A stretch of DNA of 64,000 nt. Source: Chlorocebus sabaeus (taxonomy: Eukaryota > Chordata > Mammalia > Primates > Cercopithecidae). The DNA lies in assembly GCF_047675955.1 (NCBI RefSeq), contig NW_027328070.1, forward strand, positions 186,001 to 250,000. The letters are read 5' to 3'. A program made the position numbers and the translations under genes. The notes beneath the pieces are model-generated. The model was not told where the DNA came from. It saw only the letters and a program-made list of their open reading frames with translations, and made no database searches. Of the stretch, positions 24,801 to 37,824 are shown in pieces; within the stretch, counting starts at the first letter, position 1, and each line of letters begins with the position of its first letter.

Positions 24801-25984
24801 ATTAATCTCACAGAGTTACAGCTTTCCTATCATGAAGCCGATCACTAAGGCTGTTCTTTTGGAATATGCAAAGTGATATTTGGAAGCCCATAGAGGGCTA
24901 CGGTGAAAAAGGAAATATCCTAAGACAAAAACTGAAAAGAAGCTTTCTGAGAAACTGCTTTGTGTTCTGTTAATTCATCTCACAGAGTTACATTTCCCTC
25001 TAAAAGCCTTTCGCTAAGGCTGTTGTCGAATTTGCAAAGTGATATTTGGAAGCCCATAGAGGGCTATGGTGAAAAAGGAAATATCTTCAGTTAAAAACTG
25101 GAAAGAAGCTTTCTGAGAAACTGCCATGTGTTCTGATAATAGACCTCACCCAGTTACAGCTTTCCCTTCAAGAAGCCTTTCGCTAAGACTGTTGTTGTGG
25201 GATTTGCAAAATGATATTTGGAAGCCCATAGAGCGCTATGGTGAAAAAGGAAATATCTTCTGTTACAAAGCGGTAAGAAGCTTTCTGAGAAACTCCTTTT
25301 TGTTCTGTTAATTCACCTCAAAGAGTTACAGCTTTCCACTCAATAATTCTTTCGCTAAGACTGTTCTTGTGGAATTTGCAAAGTGAGATTTGGAACCCCT
25401 AGAGGTCTATGGTGAAAAAGGAAATATCGTAAGATAAAAACTGAAAAGAAGCTTTCTGAGAAATTGCTTTGTGTTCTGTTAATTCATCTCACATAGTTAC
25501 AACATTTCCCTCTAAAAGCCTTTCGCTAAGACTGTTCTTGTGGAATTTGCAAAGTGATATTTGGAAGCCCATACTGGGTTATGTTGAAAAAGGAAATATC
25601 TTCGGTTAAAAACTGAAAAGAAGCTTTTTGAGAAACTGCTTTGTGTTCTGTTAATTCATCTCACAGAGTTACAACTTTCCCCTCAGGAAGCCTTTCGCTA
25701 AGACTGTTCTTGTGAAACTTGCAAAGTGATATTTGGAAGCCCATAGAGGGCTATGGTGAAAAAGGAAATATCCTCCGTTAGAAACTGGAAAGAAGCTATC
25801 TGAGAAACTGCTTTGTGTTCTGTTAATTCATCTCACAGAGTTACAGTTTTCCCCTCCAGAAGTCTTTCGCTTCCACAGTTCTTGTGGAATTTGCATAGTG
25901 ATATTTGTAATCCCATGGAGGGCTATGGTGAAAATGGAAATACCTTCAATTAAAAAATGAAAAGAAGCTTTCCGAGAAACTGCT
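20669..25984 (+). repeat. HOR unit: 31-mer, 5316 bp (m1'-m7', m18-m22, m1-m17, x, m22')
   Basis: This is the reference 31-mer. Monomers start at 20669 (m1'), 20841, 21012, 21184, 21356, 21528, 21699 (m7'), 21870 (m18), 22042, 22214, 22386, 22558 (m22), 22730 (m1), 22902, 23073, 23244, 23413, 23585, 23755, 23927, 24100, 24272, 24444, 24616, 24788, 24960, 25126 (m15), 25298, 25469 (m17), 25641 (x) and 25813 (m22'). It contains every monomer type seen in the window, so the 23-, 22- and 19-mers can each be obtained from it by deletion. It is one base shorter than its sister at 53613 because 'ggaagcccatag' became 'ggaacccctag' near 25395. Confidence 0.9.
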
Positions 25985-28900
25985 TTGTGTTCTGTTAATT
26001 CATCTCAAAGAATTACAGCTTTCCCCTCAAGAAGCCTTCTGCTAAGACTGTTTTTGAGGAATTCCCAAAGTGATATGTGGAAGCCCATAGAGGGCTATGG
26101 TGAAAATGGAAATATCCTAAGATACTTACCGAAGAGAAGCTGTCTGAAAAACTGCTTTGTGTTCTGTTAGTTCATCTCACAGAGCTACAGCTTTTCCCTC
26201 AAGAAGCCGTTCATTAAGACTGTTTTGTGAAATTTGGAAAGTGATATTTGAAAACCCATAGAGGACTATGGTGAAAAAGGAAATATCTTCCGTTAAAAAC
26301 TGGAAAGAAGCATTCTGAGAAAATGCCGTGTCTTCTGTTAACACGTCTCACTGAGTTACAGCTTTCCTCTCAAGAAGCCTTTCGCTAAGACTGTTCTTGT
26401 GGGATTTGCAATGTGATATTTGGGAGCCCATAGAGGACTATGGTGAGAAAGGAAATATCCTCCGTTAAAAACTGGAAAGAAGATTTGTGAGAAAATGCTT
26501 TGTGTTCTGTTAATTCATCTCACAGAGTTAGAGCTTTCCCCTCAAGAAGCCTTTCGCTAAGACTGTTCTTGTGGAATTTGCAAAGTGATATTTGGAAGCC
26601 CATAGAGGTCTATGGTGAAAAAGGAAATATCCTCAGTTAAAAACTGGAAAGAAGCTTTCTGAGAAACTGCTTTGTGTTCAGTTAGTTCCTCTCACAGAGT
26701 TACAGCTTTCCCCTCAAGAAGGCTTTCGCTAAGACTGTTCATGTCGAATTTTCAAAGTGATAATTGGAATCCCATAGAGGGCTATGGTGAAAAAGGAAAT
26801 ATCCTAAGGTAAAAACTGAAAAGTAGGTTTCTGAGAAAATGTTTTGTGTTCTGTTAATTCATCTTACAGAGTTACAGCTTTACCCTCAAGAAGCCTTTCG
26901 CTAAGACTTTTCTTCTGGAATTTGCAAAGTGATATTTGGAAACCCTATAGCCCTATGGTGAAAATGGAAATATCCTAAGATAAAAAACGAAAAGAAGGTT
27001 TCTGAGAAACTTCTTTGAATTCTTTTAATTCATCTTACAGATTTACAGCTTTTATCTCCAGAATCCTTTCGCTAAGACTGTTCTTGTGGAATTTGCAAAA
27101 TGTTTTTGGAAGCCCATAGAGGGCTATGCTGAAAAAGGAAATATGCTACGATAAAAACTGAAAAGAAGCTTTCTGAGAAACTGCTTTGTGTTCTGTTAAT
27201 TCATCTCAGAGAGTTACAGCTTTCCCCTCAAGAAGTCTTTCACAAAGACTGTTCTTGTGTAATTTGCAAAGTGATATTTGGAAGACCATAGAGGGCTATG
27301 TTGAAAAAGGAAATATAGTAAGATAAAATCCGAAAAGAAGCTTTCTGAGAAACTGCTTTGTGTTCTGTTAATTCATCTCAAAGTGTCACAGATTTCCCCT
27401 CATGAGGCCGTTCACTAAGACTGTTCTTCTGAAATTTGGAAAGTGATATTTAGAATCTCATCGAGGGCAATGGTGAAAAAGTAAATATTTTCCGATACAA
27501 ACTGTAAAGAAGCTTTCTGATAAACTGCTTTGTGTTCTGTTAGTTCATCTCGCAGAGTTACAGCTTTCCCCTCAAGGAGCCGTTAACTAAGAATGTTTTG
27601 TGAAATTTGCAAAGTGATATTTGGAAGCCCATAGAGGGCTAAGGTGAAAAAGGAAATATCTTCCGCTAAAAACTGGAAAGAACCATTCTGAGAAAATGCG
27701 GTGTGTTCTGTTAGTACATATCACCGAGGTACAGCTTTCCTCTCAAGAAGCCTTTCGCTAAGACTGTTCTTGTGGGATTTCCAAAGTGATATTTGGAAGC
27801 CCATAGAGGGCTATAGTGAAAAAGGAAATATCTTCAGTTAAATACTGGAAAGAAGCTTTCTGAAAGACTGCTTTGTGTTCTGTTAATTCATCTCACAGAG
27901 TTACAGCTTCCCCCCTCAAGAAGCCTTTCGCTAAGACTGTTCTTGTGGAATTTGCAAAGTCATATTTGGAAGCCCATAGAGGACTATGGTGAAAAAGGAA
28001 CTAACTTCCGTTAAAAACTGGAAAGAAGATTTGTGAGAAACTGCTTTGTGTTCTGTTAATTCATCTCACAGAGTTACAGATTTCCCCTTCAGAAGCCTTT
28101 CGCTAAGACTGTTCTTCTGGAATTTGCAAAGTGATATTTGGAAGCCCATGGAGGGCTATGGTGAAAAGGGAAATAACTTCCGTTAAAACTGGAAAGAAGC
28201 TTTCTGAGAAACTGCCGTGTGTTCTGTTAATACATCTCACCGAGTTACAGCTTTCCCCTCAAGAAGCCTTTCTATAAGACTGTTCTTGTGGAATTTGCAA
28301 AGTGATACTTGGAAGCCCATAGAGGGCTATTTTTAAAATGGAAATATCCTAGGATAAAAACCGAAAAGAAGCTGTCTGAGAAACTGCTTTGTGTTGTGTT
28401 AGTTCATCTCACAGTGTTACAGCTTTCCCCTCAAGAAGCCCTTCACTAAGACTGTTCTTGTGAAATTTGCAAACTGATATTTGTAATCCCATAGAGGACT
28501 TTGGTGAAAAAGGAAATATCTTTCGTTAAAAACTGGAAAGAAGATTTCTGAGAAACTGCTTTGTGTTCTGTTAATTCATCTCAGAGAGTTACAGATTTCC
28601 CCTCAAGAGGCCGTTCACTAAGACTGTTCTTGTGGAATTTGCAAAGTGATATTTTGAAGCCCATAGTGGACTATGGTGAAAAAGGAAATATCTTCCGCTA
28701 AAAACTGGAAAGAACCTTTCTGAGAAACTGCTTTGTGTTCCGTTAATTAATCTCACAGAGTTACAGCTTTCCTATCATGAAGCCGATCACTAAGGCTGTT
28801 CTTTTGGAATATGCAAAGTGATATTTGGAAGCCCATAGAGGGCTACGGTGAAAAAGGAAATATCCTAAGACAAAAACTGAAAAGAAGCTTTCTGAGAAAC

Positions 28901-29930
28901 TGCTTTGTGTTCTGTTAATTCATCTCACAGAGTTACATTTCCCTCTAAAAGCCTTTCGCTAAGGCTGTTGTCGAATTTGCAAAGTGATATTTGGAAGCCC
29001 ATAGAGGGCTATGGTGAAAAAGGAAATATCTTCAGTTAAAAACTGGAAAGAAGCTTTCTGAGAAACTGCCATGTGTTCTGATAATAGACCTCACCCAGTT
29101 ACAGCTTTCCCTTCAAGAAGCCTTTCGCTAAGACTGTTGTTGTGGGATTTGCAAAATGATATTTGGAAGCCCATAGAGCGCTATGGTGAAAAAGGAAATA
29201 TCTCCTGTTACAACGCGGAAGGAAGCTTTCTGAGAAACTCCTTTTTGTTCTGTTAATTCACCTCAAAGAGTTACAGCTTTCCACTCAATAATTCTTTCGC
29301 TAAGACTGTTCTTGTGGAATTTGCAAAGTGAGATTTGGAAGCCCATAGAGGTCTATGGTGAAAAAGGAAATATCGTAAGATAAAAACTGAAAAGAAGCTT
29401 TCTGAGAAATTGCTTTGTGTTCTGTTAATTCATCTCACATAGTTACAACATTTCCCTCTAAAAGCCTTTCGCTAAGACTGTTCTTGTGGAATTTGCAAAG
29501 TGATATTTGGAAGCCCATACTGGGTTATGTTGAAAAAGGAAATATCTTCGGTTAAAAACTGAAAAGAAGCTTTTTGAGAAACTGCTTTGTGTTCTGTTAA
29601 TTCATCTCACAGAGTTACAACTTTCCCCTCAGGAAGCCTTTCGCTAAGACTGTTCTTGTGAAACTTGCAAAGTGATATTTGGAAGCCCATAGAGGGCTAT
29701 GGCTTAAAAGGAAATATCCTCCGTTAGAAACTGGAAAGAAGCTATCTGAGAAACTGCTTTGTGTTCTGTTAATTCATCTCACAGAGTTACAGTTTTCCCC
29801 TCCAGAAGTCTTTCGCTTCCACAGTTCTTGTGGAATTTGCATAGTGATATTTGTAATCCCATAGAGGGCTATGGTGAAAATGGAAACACCTTCAATTAAA
29901 AAATGAAAAGAAGCTTTCCGAGAAACTGCT
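25985..29930 (+). repeat. HOR unit: 23-mer, 3946 bp
   Basis: The order is m1'-m7', m18, m19, m20/m6 fusion (27530-27700), m7-m17, x, m22'. It is 1370 bp (eight monomers) shorter than the 31-mer. Private marks are 'ctcgcagag' at 27552, 'aactaagaatg' in the fusion monomer, 'aaaaagtaaatatt' near 27480, and a one-base loss near 28187 ('cgttaaaactgg'), which explains 3946 rather than 3947 bp. Confidence 0.92.
27530..27700 (+). repeat. m20/m6 fusion monomer (23-mer junction)
   Basis: It begins as m20 ('gttagttcatctc', with the preceding 'ctgataaactgc') and continues as m6 ('cctcaaggagccgttaact'). The switch lies between about 27553 and 27570, in the stretch cagagttacagctttccc common to both parents. 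It removes m21, m22 and m1-m5 plus the complementary halves, 1370 bp in all compared with the 31-mer. Confidence 0.88.
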
Positions 29931-32900
29931 TTGTGTTCTGTTAATTCATCTCAAAGAATTACAGCTTTCCCCTCAAGAAGCCGTCTGCTAAGACTGTTTT
30001 TGAGGAATTCCCAAAGTGATATGTGGAAGCCCATAGAGGGCTATGGTGAAAATGGAAATATCCTAAGATACTTACCGAAGAGAAGCTGTCTGAAAAACTG
30101 CTTTGTGTTCTGTTAGTTCATCTCACAGAGCTACAGCTTTTCCCTCAAGAAGCCGTTCATTAAGACTGTTTTGTGAAATTTGGAAAGTGATATTTGGAAA
30201 CCCATAGAGGACTATGGTGAAAAAGGAAATATCTTCCGTTAAAAACTGGAAAGAAGCATTCTGAGAAAATGCCGTGTCTTCTGTTAATACGTCTCACTGA
30301 GTTACAGCTTTCCTCTCAAGAAGCCTTTCGCTAAGACTGTTCTTGTGGGATTTGCAATGTGATATTTGGAAGCCCATAGAGGACTATGGTGAGAAAGGAA
30401 ATATCCTCCGTTAAAAACTGGAAAGAAGATTTGTGAGAAAATGCTTTGTGTTCTGTTAATTCATCTCACAGAGTTAGAGCTTTCCCCTCAAGAAGCCTTT
30501 CGCTAAGACTGTTCTTGTGGAATTTGCAAAGTGATATTTGGAAGCCCATAGAGGTCTATGGTGAAAAAGGAAATATCCTCAGTTAAAAACTGGAAAGAAG
30601 CTTTCTGAGAAACTGCTTTGTGTTCAGTTAGTTCCTCTCACAGAGTTACAGCTTTCCCCTCAAGAAGGCTTTCGCTAAGACTGTTCATGTCGAATTTTCA
30701 AAGTGATAATTGGAATCCCATAGAGGGCTATGGTGAAAAAGGAAATATCCTAAGGTAAAAACTGAAAAGTAGGTTTCTGAGAAAATGTTTTGTGTTCTGT
30801 TAATTCATCTTACAGAGTTACAGCTTTACCCTCAAGAAGCCTTTCGCTAAGACTTTTCTTCTGGAATTTGCAAAGTGATATTTGGAAACCCTATAGCCCT
30901 ATGGTGAAAATGGAAATATCCTAAGATAAAAAACGAAAAGAAGGTTTCTGAGAAACTTCTTTGAATTCTTTTAATTCATCTTACAGATTTACAGCTTTTA
31001 TCTCCAGAATCCTTTCGCTAAGACTGTTCTTGTGGAATTTGCAAAATGTTTTTGGAAGCCCATAGAGGGCTATGCTGAAAAAGGAAATATCCTAAGATAA
31101 AAACTGAAAAGAAGCTTTCTGAGAAACTGCTTTGTGTTCTGTTAATTCATCTCAGAGAGTTACAGCTTTCCCCTCAAGAAGTCTTTCACAAAGACTGTTC
31201 TTGTGTAATTTGCAAAGTGATATTTGGAAGACCATAGAGGGCTATGTTGAAAAAGGAAATATAGTAAGATAAAATCCGAAAAGAAGCTTTCTGAGAAACT
31301 GCTTTGTGTTCTGTTAATTCATCTCAAAGTGTCACAGATTTCCCCTCATGAGGCCGTTCACTAAGACTGTTCTTCTGAAATTTGGAAAGTGATATTTAGA
31401 ATCTCATCGAGGGCAATGGTGAAAAAGGAAATATTTTCCGATACAAACTGTAAAGAAGCTTTCTGATAAACTGCTTTGTGTTCTGTTAGTTCATCTCACA
31501 GAGTTACAGCTTTCCCCTCAAGGAGCCGTTAACTAAGACTGTTTTGTGAAATTTGCAAAGTGTTATTTGGAAGCCCATAGAGGGCTAAGGTGAAAAAGGA
31601 AATATCTTCCGCTAAAAACTGGAAAGAACCATTCTGAGAAAATGCGGTGTGTTCTGTTAGTACATATCACCGAGGTACAGCTTTCCTCTCAAGAAGCCTT
31701 TCGCTAAGACTGTTCTTGTGGGATTTCCAAAGTGATATTTGGAAGCCCATAGAGGGCTATAGTGAAAAAGGAAATATCTTCAGTTAAATACTGGAAAGAA
31801 GCTTTCTGAAAGACTGCTTTGTGTTCTGTTAATTCATCTCACAGAGTTACAGCTTCCCCCCTCAAGAAGCCTTTCGCTAAGACTGTTCTTGTGGAATTTG
31901 CAAAGTCATATTTGGAAGCCCATAGAGGACTATGGTGAAAAAGGAACTAACTTCCGTTAAAAACTGGAAAGAAGATTTGTGAGAAACTGCTTTGTGTTCT
32001 GTTAATTCAACTCACAGAGTTACAGATTTCCCCTTCAGAAGCCTTTCGCTAAGACTGTTCTTCTGGAATTTGCAAAGTGATATTTGGAAGCCCATGGAGG
32101 GCTACGGTGAAAAGGGAAATAACTTCCGTTAAAAACTGGAAAGAAGCTTTCTGAGAAACTGCCGTGTGTTCTGTTAATACATCTCACCGAGTTACAGCTT
32201 TCCCCTCAAGAAGCCTTTCTATAAGACTGTTCTTGTGGAATTTGCAAAGTGATACTTGGAAGCCCATAGAGGGCTATTTTTAAAATGGAAATATCCTAGG
32301 ATAAAAACCGAAAAGAAGCTGTCTGAGAAACTGCTTTGTGTTGTGTTAGTTCATCTCACAGTGTTACAGCTTTCCCCTCAAGAAGCCCTTCACTAAGACT
32401 GTTCTTGTGAAATTTGCAAACTGATATTTGTAATCCCATAGAGGACTTTGGTGAAAAAGGAAATATCTTTCGTTAAAAACTGGAAAGAAGATTTCTGAGA
32501 AACTGCTTTGTGTTCTGTTAATTCATCTCAGAGAGTTACAGATTTCCCCTCAAGAGGCCGTTCACTAAGACTGTTCTTGTGGAATTTGCAAAGTGATATT
32601 TTGAAGCCCATAGTGGACTATGGTGAAAAAGGAAATATCTTCCACTAAAAACTGGAAAGAACCTTTCTGAGAAACTGCTTTGTGTTCCGTTAATTAATCT
32701 CACAGAGTTACAGCTTTCCTATCATGAAGCCGATCACTAAGGCTGTTCTTTTGGAATATGCAAAGTGATATTTGGAAGCCCATAGAGGGCTACGGTGAAA
32801 AAGGAAATATCCTAAGACAAAAACTGAAAAGAAGCTTTCTGAGAAACTGCTTTGTGTTCTGTTAATTCATCTCACAGAGTTACATTTCCCTCTAAAAGCC

Positions 32901-33877
32901 TTTCGCTAAGGCTGTTGTCGAATTTGCAAAGTGATATTTGGAAGCCCATAGAGGGCTATGGTGAAAAAGGAAATATCTTCAGTTAAAAACTGGAAAGAAG
33001 CTTTCTGAGAAACTGCCATGTGTTCTGATAATAGACCTCACCCAGTTACAGCTTTCCCTTCAAGAAGCCTTTCGCTAAGACTGTTGTTGTGGGATTTGCA
33101 AAATGATATTTGGAAGCCCATAGAGCGCTATGGTGAAAAAGGAAATATCTCCTGTTACAAAGCGGAAGGAAGCTTTCTGAGAAACTCCTTTTTGTTCTGT
33201 TAATTCACCTCAAAGAGTTACAGCTTTCCACTCAATAATTCTTTCGCTAAGACTGTTCTTGTGGAATTTGCAAAGTGAGATTTGGAAGCCCATAGAGGTC
33301 TATGGTGAAAAAGGAAATATCGTAAGATAAAAACTGAAAAGAAGCTTTCTGAGAAATTGCTTTGTGTTCTGTTAATTCATCTCACATAGTTACAACATTT
33401 CCCTCTAAAAGCCTTTCGCTAAGACTGTTCTTGTGGAATTTGCAAAGTGATATTTGGAAGCCCATACTGGGTTATGTTGAAAAAGGAAATATCTTCGGTT
33501 AAAAACTGAAAAGAAGCTTTTTGAGAAACTGCTTTGTGTTCTGTTAATTCATCTCACAGAGTTACAACTTTCCCCTCAGGAAGCCTTTCGCTAAGACTGT
33601 TCTTGTGAAACTTGCAAAGTGATATTTGGAAGCCCATAGAGGGCTATGGCTTAAAAGGAAATATCCTCCGTTAGAAACTGGAAAGAAGCTATCTGAGAAA
33701 CTGCTTTGTGTTCTGTTAATTCATCTCACAGAGTTACAGTTTTCCCCTCCAGAAGTCTTTCGCTTCCACAGTTCTTGTGGAATTTGCATAGTGATATTTG
33801 TAATCCCATAGAGGGCTATGGTGAAAATGGAAATACCTTCAATTAAAAAATGAAAAGAAGCTTTCCGAGAAACTGCT
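29931..33877 (+). repeat. HOR unit: 23-mer, 3947 bp (reference)
   Basis: Monomers start at 29931 (m1'), 30103, 30274, 30446, 30618, 30790, 30961 (m7'), 31132 (m18), 31304 (m19), 31476 (m20/m6), 31647 (m7), 31819, 31992, 32164, 32336, 32508, 32680, 32852, 33018 (m15), 33190, 33362 (m17), 33534 (x) and 33706 (m22'). The m7' tail reads 'atcctaagataaaaac', unlike the 'ctacgat' of most sisters. The x monomer has the 'cttaaaagg' allele. Confidence 0.92.
31476..31646 (+). repeat. m20/m6 fusion monomer, copy 2
   Basis: Same breakpoint as at 27530. It has the 'caaagtgttatttgg' allele shared with the copies at 35423, 39370 and 47264. Confidence 0.88.
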
Positions 33878-36800
33878 TTGTGTTCTGTTAATTCATCTCA
33901 AAGAATTACAGCTTTCCCCTCAAGAAGCCTTCTGCTAAGACTGTTTTTGAGGAATTCCCAAAGTGATATGTGGAAGCCCATAGAGGGCTATGGTGAAAAT
34001 GGAAATATCCTAAGATACTTACCGAAGAGAAGCTGTCTGAAAAACTGCTTTGTGTTCTGTTAGTTCATCTCACAGAGCTACAGCTTTTCCCTCAAGAAGC
34101 CGTTCATTAAGACTGTTTTGTGAAATTTGGAAAGTGATATTTGGAAACCCATAGAGGACTATGGTGAAAAAGGAAATATCTTCCGTTAAAAACTGGAAAG
34201 AAGCATTCTGAGAAAATGCCGTGTCTTCTGTTAACACGTCTCACTGAGTTACAGCTTTCCTCTCAAGAAGCCTTTCGCTAAGACTGTTCTTGTGGGATTT
34301 GCAATGGGATATTTGGAAGCCCATAGAGGACTATGGTGAGAAAGGAAATATCCTCCGTTAAAAACTGGAAAGAAGATTTGTGAGAAAATGCTTTGTGTTC
34401 TGTTAATTCATCTCACAGAGTTAGAGCTTTCCCCTCAAGAAGCCTTTCTCTAAGACTGTTCTTGTGGAATTTGCAAAGTGATATTTGGAAGCCCATAGAG
34501 GTCTATGGTGAAAAAGGAAATATCCTCAGTTAAAAACTGGAAAGAAGCTTTCTGAGAAACTGCTTTGTGTTCAGTTAGTTCCTCTCACAGAGTTACAGCT
34601 TTCCCCTCAAGAAGGCTTTCGCTAAGACTGTTCATGTCGAATTTTCAAAGTGATAATTGGAATCCCATAGAGGGCTATGGTGAAAAAGGAAATATCCTAA
34701 GGTAAAAACTGAAAAGTAGGTTTCTGAGAAAATGTTTTGTGTTCTGTTAATTCATCTTACAGAGTTACAGCTTTACCCTCAAGAAGCCTTTCGCTAAGAC
34801 TTTTCTTCTGGAATTTGCAAAGTGATATTTGGAAACCCTATAGCCCTATGGTGAAAATGGAAATATCCTAAGATAAAAAACGAAAAGAAGGTTTCTGAGA
34901 AACTTCTTTGAATTCTTTTAATTCATCTTACAGATTTACAGCTTTTATCTCCAGAATCCTTTCGCTAAGACTGTTCTTGTGGAATTTGCAAAATGTTTTT
35001 GGAAGCCCATAGAGGGCTATGCTGAAAAAGGAAATATCCTACGATAAAAACTGAAAAGAAGCTTTCTGAGAAACAGCTTTGTGTTCTGTTAATTCATCTC
35101 AGAGAGTTACAGCTTTCCCCTCAAGAAGTCTTTCACAAAGACTGTTCTTGTGTAATTTGCAAAGTGATATTTGGAAGACCATAGAGGGCTATGTTGAAAA
35201 AGGAAATATAGTAAGATAAAATCCGAAAAGAAGCTTTCTGAGAAACTGCTTTGTGTTCTGTTAATTCATCTCAAAGTGTCACAGATTTCCCCTCATGAGG
35301 CCGTTCACTAAGACTGTTCTTCTGAAATTTGGAAAGTGATATTTAGAATCTCATCGAGGGCAATGGTGAAAAAGGAAATATTTTCCGATACAAACTGTAA
35401 AGAAGCTTTCTGATAAACTGCTTTGTGTTCTGTTAGTTCATCTCACAGAGTTACAGCTTTCCCCTCAAGGAGCCGTTAACTAAGACTGTTTTGTGAAATT
35501 TGCAAAGTGTTATTTGGAAGCCCATAGAGGGCTAAGGTGAAAAAGGAAATATCTTCCGCTAAAAACTGGAAAGAACCATTCTGAGAAAATGCGGTGTGTT
35601 CTGTTAGTACATATCACCGAGGTACAGCTTTCCTCTCAAGAAGCCTTTCGCTAAGACTGTTCTTGTGGGATTTCCAAAGTGATATTTGGAAGCCCATAGA
35701 GGGCTATAGTGAAAAAGGAAATATCTTCAGTTAAATACTGGAAAGAAGCTTTCTGAAAGACTGCTTTGTGTTCTGTTAATTCATCTCACAGAGTTACAGC
35801 TTCCCCCCTCAAGAAGCCTTTCGCTAAGACTGTTCTTGTGGAATTTGCAAAGTCATATTTGGAAGCCCATAGAGGACTATGGTGAAAAAGGAACTAACTT
35901 CCGTTAAAAACTGGAAAGAAGATTTGTGAGAAACTGCTTTGTGTTCTGTTAATTCAACTCACAGAGTTACAGATTTCCCCTTCAGAAGCCTTTCGCTAAG
36001 ACTGTTCTTCTGGAATTTGCAAAGTGATATTTGGAAGCCCATGGAGGGCTACGGTGAAAAGGGAAATAACTTCCGTTAAAAACTGGAAAGAAGCTTTCTG
36101 AGAAACTGCCGTGTGTTCTGTTAATACATCTCACCGAGTTACAGCTTTCCCCTCAAGAAGCCTTTCTATAAGACTGTTCTTGTGGAATTTGCAAAGTGAT
36201 ACTTGGAAGCCCATAGAGGGCTATTTTTAAAATGGAAATATCCTAGGATAAAAACCGAAAAGAAGCTGTCTGAGAAACTGCTTTGTGTTGTGTTAGTTCA
36301 TCTCACAGTGTTACAGCTTTCCCCTCAAGAAGCCCTTCACTAAGACTGTTCTTGTGAAATTTGCAAACTGATATTTGTAATCCCATAGAGGACTTTGGTG
36401 AAAAAGGAAATATCTTTCGTTAAAAACTGGAAAGAAGATTTCTGAGAAACTGCTTTGTGTTCTGTTAATTCATCTCAGAGAGTTACAGATTTCCCCTCAA
36501 GAGGCCGTTCACTAAGACTGTTCTTGTGGAATTTGCAAAGTGATATTTTGAAGCCCATAGTGGACTATGGTGAAAAAGGAAATATCTTCCGCTAAAAACT
36601 GGAAAGAACCTTTCTGAGAAACTGCTTTGTGTTCCGTTAATTAATCTCACAGAGTTACAGCTTTCCTATCATGAAGCCGATCACTAAGGCTGTTCTTTTG
36701 GAATATGCAAAGTGATATTTGGAAGCCCATAGAGGGCTACGGTGAAAAAGGAAATATCCTAAGACAAAAACTGAAAAGAAGCTTTCTGAGAAACTGCTTT

Positions 36801-37824
36801 GTGTTCTGTTAATTCATCTCACAGAGTTACATTTCCCTCTAAAAGCCTTTCGCTAAGGCTGTTGTCGAATTTGCAAAGTGATATTTGGAAGCCCATAGAG
36901 GGCTATGGTGAAAAAGGAAATATCTTCAGTTAAAAACTGGAAAGAAGCTTTCTGAGAAACTGCCATGTGTTCTGATAATAGACCTCACCCAGTTACAGCT
37001 TTCCCTTCAAGAAGCCTTTCGCTAAGACTGTTGTTGTGGGATTTGCAAAATGATATTTGGAAGCCCATAGAGCTCTATGGTGAAAAAGGAAATATCTCCT
37101 GTTACAAAGCGGAAGGAAGCTTTCTGAGAAACTCCTTTTTGTTCTGTTAATTCACCTCAAAGAGTTACAGCTTTCCACTCAATAATTCTTTCGCTAAGAC
37201 TGTTCTTGTGGAATTTGCAAAGTGAGATTTGGAAGCCCATAGAGGTCTATGGTGAAAAAGGAAATATCGTAAGATAAAAACTGAAAAGAAGCTTTCTGAG
37301 AAATTGCTTTGTGTTCTGTTAATTCATCTCACATAGTTACAACATTTCCCTCTAAAAGCCTTTCGCTAAGACTGTTCTTGTGGAATTTGCAAAGTGATAT
37401 TTGGAAGCCCATACTGGGTTATGTTGAAAAAGGAAATATCTTCGGTTAAAAACAGAAAAGAAGCTTTTTGAGAAACTGCTTTGTGTTCTGTTAATTCATC
37501 TCACAGAGTTACAACTTTCCCCTCAGGAAGCCTTTCGCTAAGACTGTTCTTGTGAAACTTGCAAAGTGATATTTGGAAGCCCATAGAGGGCTATGGCTTA
37601 AAAGGAAATATCCTCCGTTAGAAACTGGAAAGAAGCTATCTGAGAAACTGCTTTGTGTTCTGTTAATTCATCTCACAGAGTTACAGTTTTCCCCTCCAGA
37701 AGTCTTTCGCTTCCACAGTTCTTGTGGAATTTGCATAGTGATATTTGTAATCCCATAGAGGGCTATGGTGAAAATGGAAATACCTTCAATTAAAAAATGA
37801 AAAGAAGCTTTCCGAGAAACTGCT
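33878..37824 (+). repeat. HOR unit: 23-mer, 3947 bp
   Basis: Same order as the previous unit. It has 'caatgggatatttgg' near 34304 (sisters 'caatgtgatatt'), 'gagctctatgg' in m15 and 'aaaaacagaaaag' near 37450. The last two are shared with the unit ending at 45718 and help define the 7894 bp super-repeat. Confidence 0.92.
35423..35593 (+). repeat. m20/m6 fusion monomer, copy 3
   Basis: Same breakpoint; 'caaagtgttatttgg' allele. Confidence 0.88.
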
